A DNA stretch of 6,598 bases from JBFKUL01 sp041635755. Lineage in GTDB: Bacteria; Pseudomonadota; Gammaproteobacteria; Burkholderiales; SG8-39. Location of the stretch: positions 1-6,598 of the forward strand of contig JBFKUL010000166.1 of assembly GCA_041635755.1 (NCBI GenBank), in the 5' to 3' direction. Shown in pieces: positions 6,098-6,598 of the stretch. The notes beneath the pieces are model-generated. The model worked only from the letters and a program-made list of their open reading frames with translations. It was not told the DNA's origin and ran no database searches. Every line of letters begins with the position of its first letter. The stretch's first letter is position 1. A program made the position numbers and the translations under genes.

Positions 6098-6102
6098 CTC
6101 CC
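6098..6102 (-). promoter_or_regulatory. Shine-Dalgarno site for the peroxiredoxin gene
   Basis: On the minus strand GGGAG is followed by a 7-nt spacer and the ATG at 6090. This is a good match and decides the start. Confidence 0.8.
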
Positions 6103-6128
6103 GGATAGATGGCTTGGACGTGTAAAAG

Positions 6129-6134
6129 ATTATA
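6129..6134 (-). promoter_or_regulatory. Consensus -10 box (TATAAT) of the peroxiredoxin promoter
   Basis: The minus strand reads CACGTATAATC here, an exact TATAAT. Transcription would begin near 6122, giving a leader of about 32 nt with the ribosome site in it. The region 16-18 bp upstream does not match TTGACA, so the promoter may need an activator; a peroxide-responsive regulator such as OxyR would fit the gene but I see no clear ATAG/CTAT array to support it. Confidence 0.6.
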
Positions 6135-6166
6135 CGTGCCTCGCGCAGGCTTCGGTTGCTCTGGCG

Positions 6167-6179
6167 CGCGCACTGCGCG
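6167..6179. repeat. 13-bp inverted repeat in the peroxiredoxin/osmC control region
   Basis: CGCGCA and TGCGCG flank a single C. With a 1-nt centre this is more plausible as a DNA operator half-site pair than as an RNA hairpin. It lies about 33 bp upstream of the peroxiredoxin -10. No known motif was recognised, and chance occurrence in GC-rich DNA is possible. Confidence 0.35.
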
Positions 6180-6197
6180 ATCATGGATACAGTGAAG

Positions 6198-6212
6198 CCG
6201 CGCGCAGCGCGG
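6198..6212. repeat. GC-rich 6-bp stem with 3-nt loop upstream of osmC
   Basis: CCGCGC, loop GCA, GCGCGG. In RNA this would form a compact stable hairpin. No T-run follows on either strand, so it is not a typical Rho-independent terminator. It could sit in an osmC leader if that transcript starts upstream of it. Confidence 0.4.
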
Positions 6213-6273
6213 AGTCATGTTTCACGCGGGGCGGCGATTCGCGAGCCTTCGCCCGATTTCCGAATCCTTGCAC

Positions 6274-6278
6274 AGGAG
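6274..6278 (+). promoter_or_regulatory. Shine-Dalgarno site for osmC
   Basis: AGGAG followed by a 6-nt spacer (AACGAC) and the ATG at 6285. It confirms the start. No convincing promoter for osmC was found in the 6135-6273 stretch. Confidence 0.85.
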
Positions 6279-6284
6279 AACGAC

Positions 6285-6598
6285 ATGAAACGCAAAGCAT
6301 CCGCCGTCTGGAGTGGCGGTCTGAAGGACGGTAAAGGTACGATTTCCACTGCGAGCGGCGCGCTCGCCGACAAGCCCTACAACTTCGGCATGCGTTTCGA
6401 GGATGCGCCCGGCACCAATCCGGAGGAGCTGATCGCCGCCGCGCATGCCGGATGCTTCTCGATGGCGCTGTCCGGGCAGCTGGGTGCCGCAAATCTGAAG
6501 GCGGAGCGCATCCGTACTTCGGCGACGGTGTCGCTGGAGAAGTCGGAGGCCGGCTTTTCCATCACCGGCGTGCATCTTGAGGTCACGGCGAAGATCCC
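6285..6598 (+). CDS. osmC: OsmC-family hydroperoxide reductase, N-terminal part (cut by the right window edge)
   Basis: 104 complete codons are visible, against 143 residues in E. coli OsmC. OsmC is a homodimeric thiol peroxidase that prefers organic hydroperoxides, often induced by osmotic or stationary-phase stress. The start MKRKASAVWSGGLKDGKGTI aligns with E. coli QAHWEGDIKRGKGTV. PYNFGMRFEDAPGTNPEELI aligns with PYGFNTRFEGEKGTNPEELI, giving active-site R37 and E48 (E. coli R39 and E50). The peroxidatic cysteine is C57 in AAHAGCFSMALS. The resolving cysteine lies in the missing C-terminal part. The close match to OsmC itself, with GTNPEELI and HAGCFSMAL, makes the Ohr or YhfA subfamilies less likely. 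It is divergent from the peroxiredoxin gene with 194 bp between them. Confidence 0.95.
   Translation, partial: MKRKASAVWSGGLKDGKGTISTASGALADKPYNFGMRFEDAPGTNPEELIAAAHAGCFSMALSGQLGAANLKAERIRTSATVSLEKSEAGFSITGVHLEVTAKI

Noticed and set aside
6091..6128. OxyR binding site at the peroxiredoxin promoter
   Set aside because: Only one partial ATAG-like element (GATAGAT) is present; the spaced four-element pattern is missing.

Overview
The window is a stretch of high-GC bacterial chromosome. The gene types (GreB with an N-terminal extension beginning MSKAF, MscL, a PRDX5-type peroxiredoxin, OsmC, a fused two-domain M16 peptidase and a bacterial HDAC-like enzyme) suggest a proteobacterium, most likely a betaproteobacterium. 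That placement rests on remembered protein resemblance, not on a search. I see no tRNA, rRNA, insertion sequence, phage gene or CRISPR array.

Layout from left to right: (1) 1-603, minus strand: the N-terminal part of a membrane protein with about four hydrophobic segments followed by ankyrin repeats. It runs off the left edge. (2) 734-1681, plus strand: greB and then mscL, 18 bp apart, probably one transcript. (3) 1702-1848: seven tandem copies of a 21-bp unit filling nearly all of the gap between mscL and the convergent peptidase gene. (4) 1828-4536, minus strand: a secreted M16 zinc metallopeptidase of 902 residues. (5) 4671-5600, plus strand: a histone-deacetylase-family amidohydrolase, divergent from the peptidase. 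(6) 5584-6090, minus strand: a PRDX5-type peroxiredoxin that overlaps the end of the deacetylase gene by 17 bp. (7) 6285-6598, plus strand: the start of an OsmC-type hydroperoxide reductase, divergent from the peroxiredoxin and cut by the right edge.

Most genes suggest a housekeeping and stress-response neighbourhood: transcript-cleavage rescue (GreB), hypo-osmotic relief (MscL), envelope proteolysis (M16) and two thiol peroxidases sharing one divergent control region.

The least ordinary feature is the 21-bp array. Its first unit is the last six codons plus the stop codon of the peptidase gene (VAGDFR-stop). The following units repeat that gene end downstream of the stop, in the same frame. 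Variation between units is very uneven: the palindrome arms (GTCGC..GCGAC) and the adjacent TTCC are nearly fixed, while the two bases at the palindrome centre and the last five bases of the unit vary freely. This looks like a coding 3' end that was duplicated and then perhaps kept, or homogenised, as a set of palindromes phased every two helical turns between converging genes.
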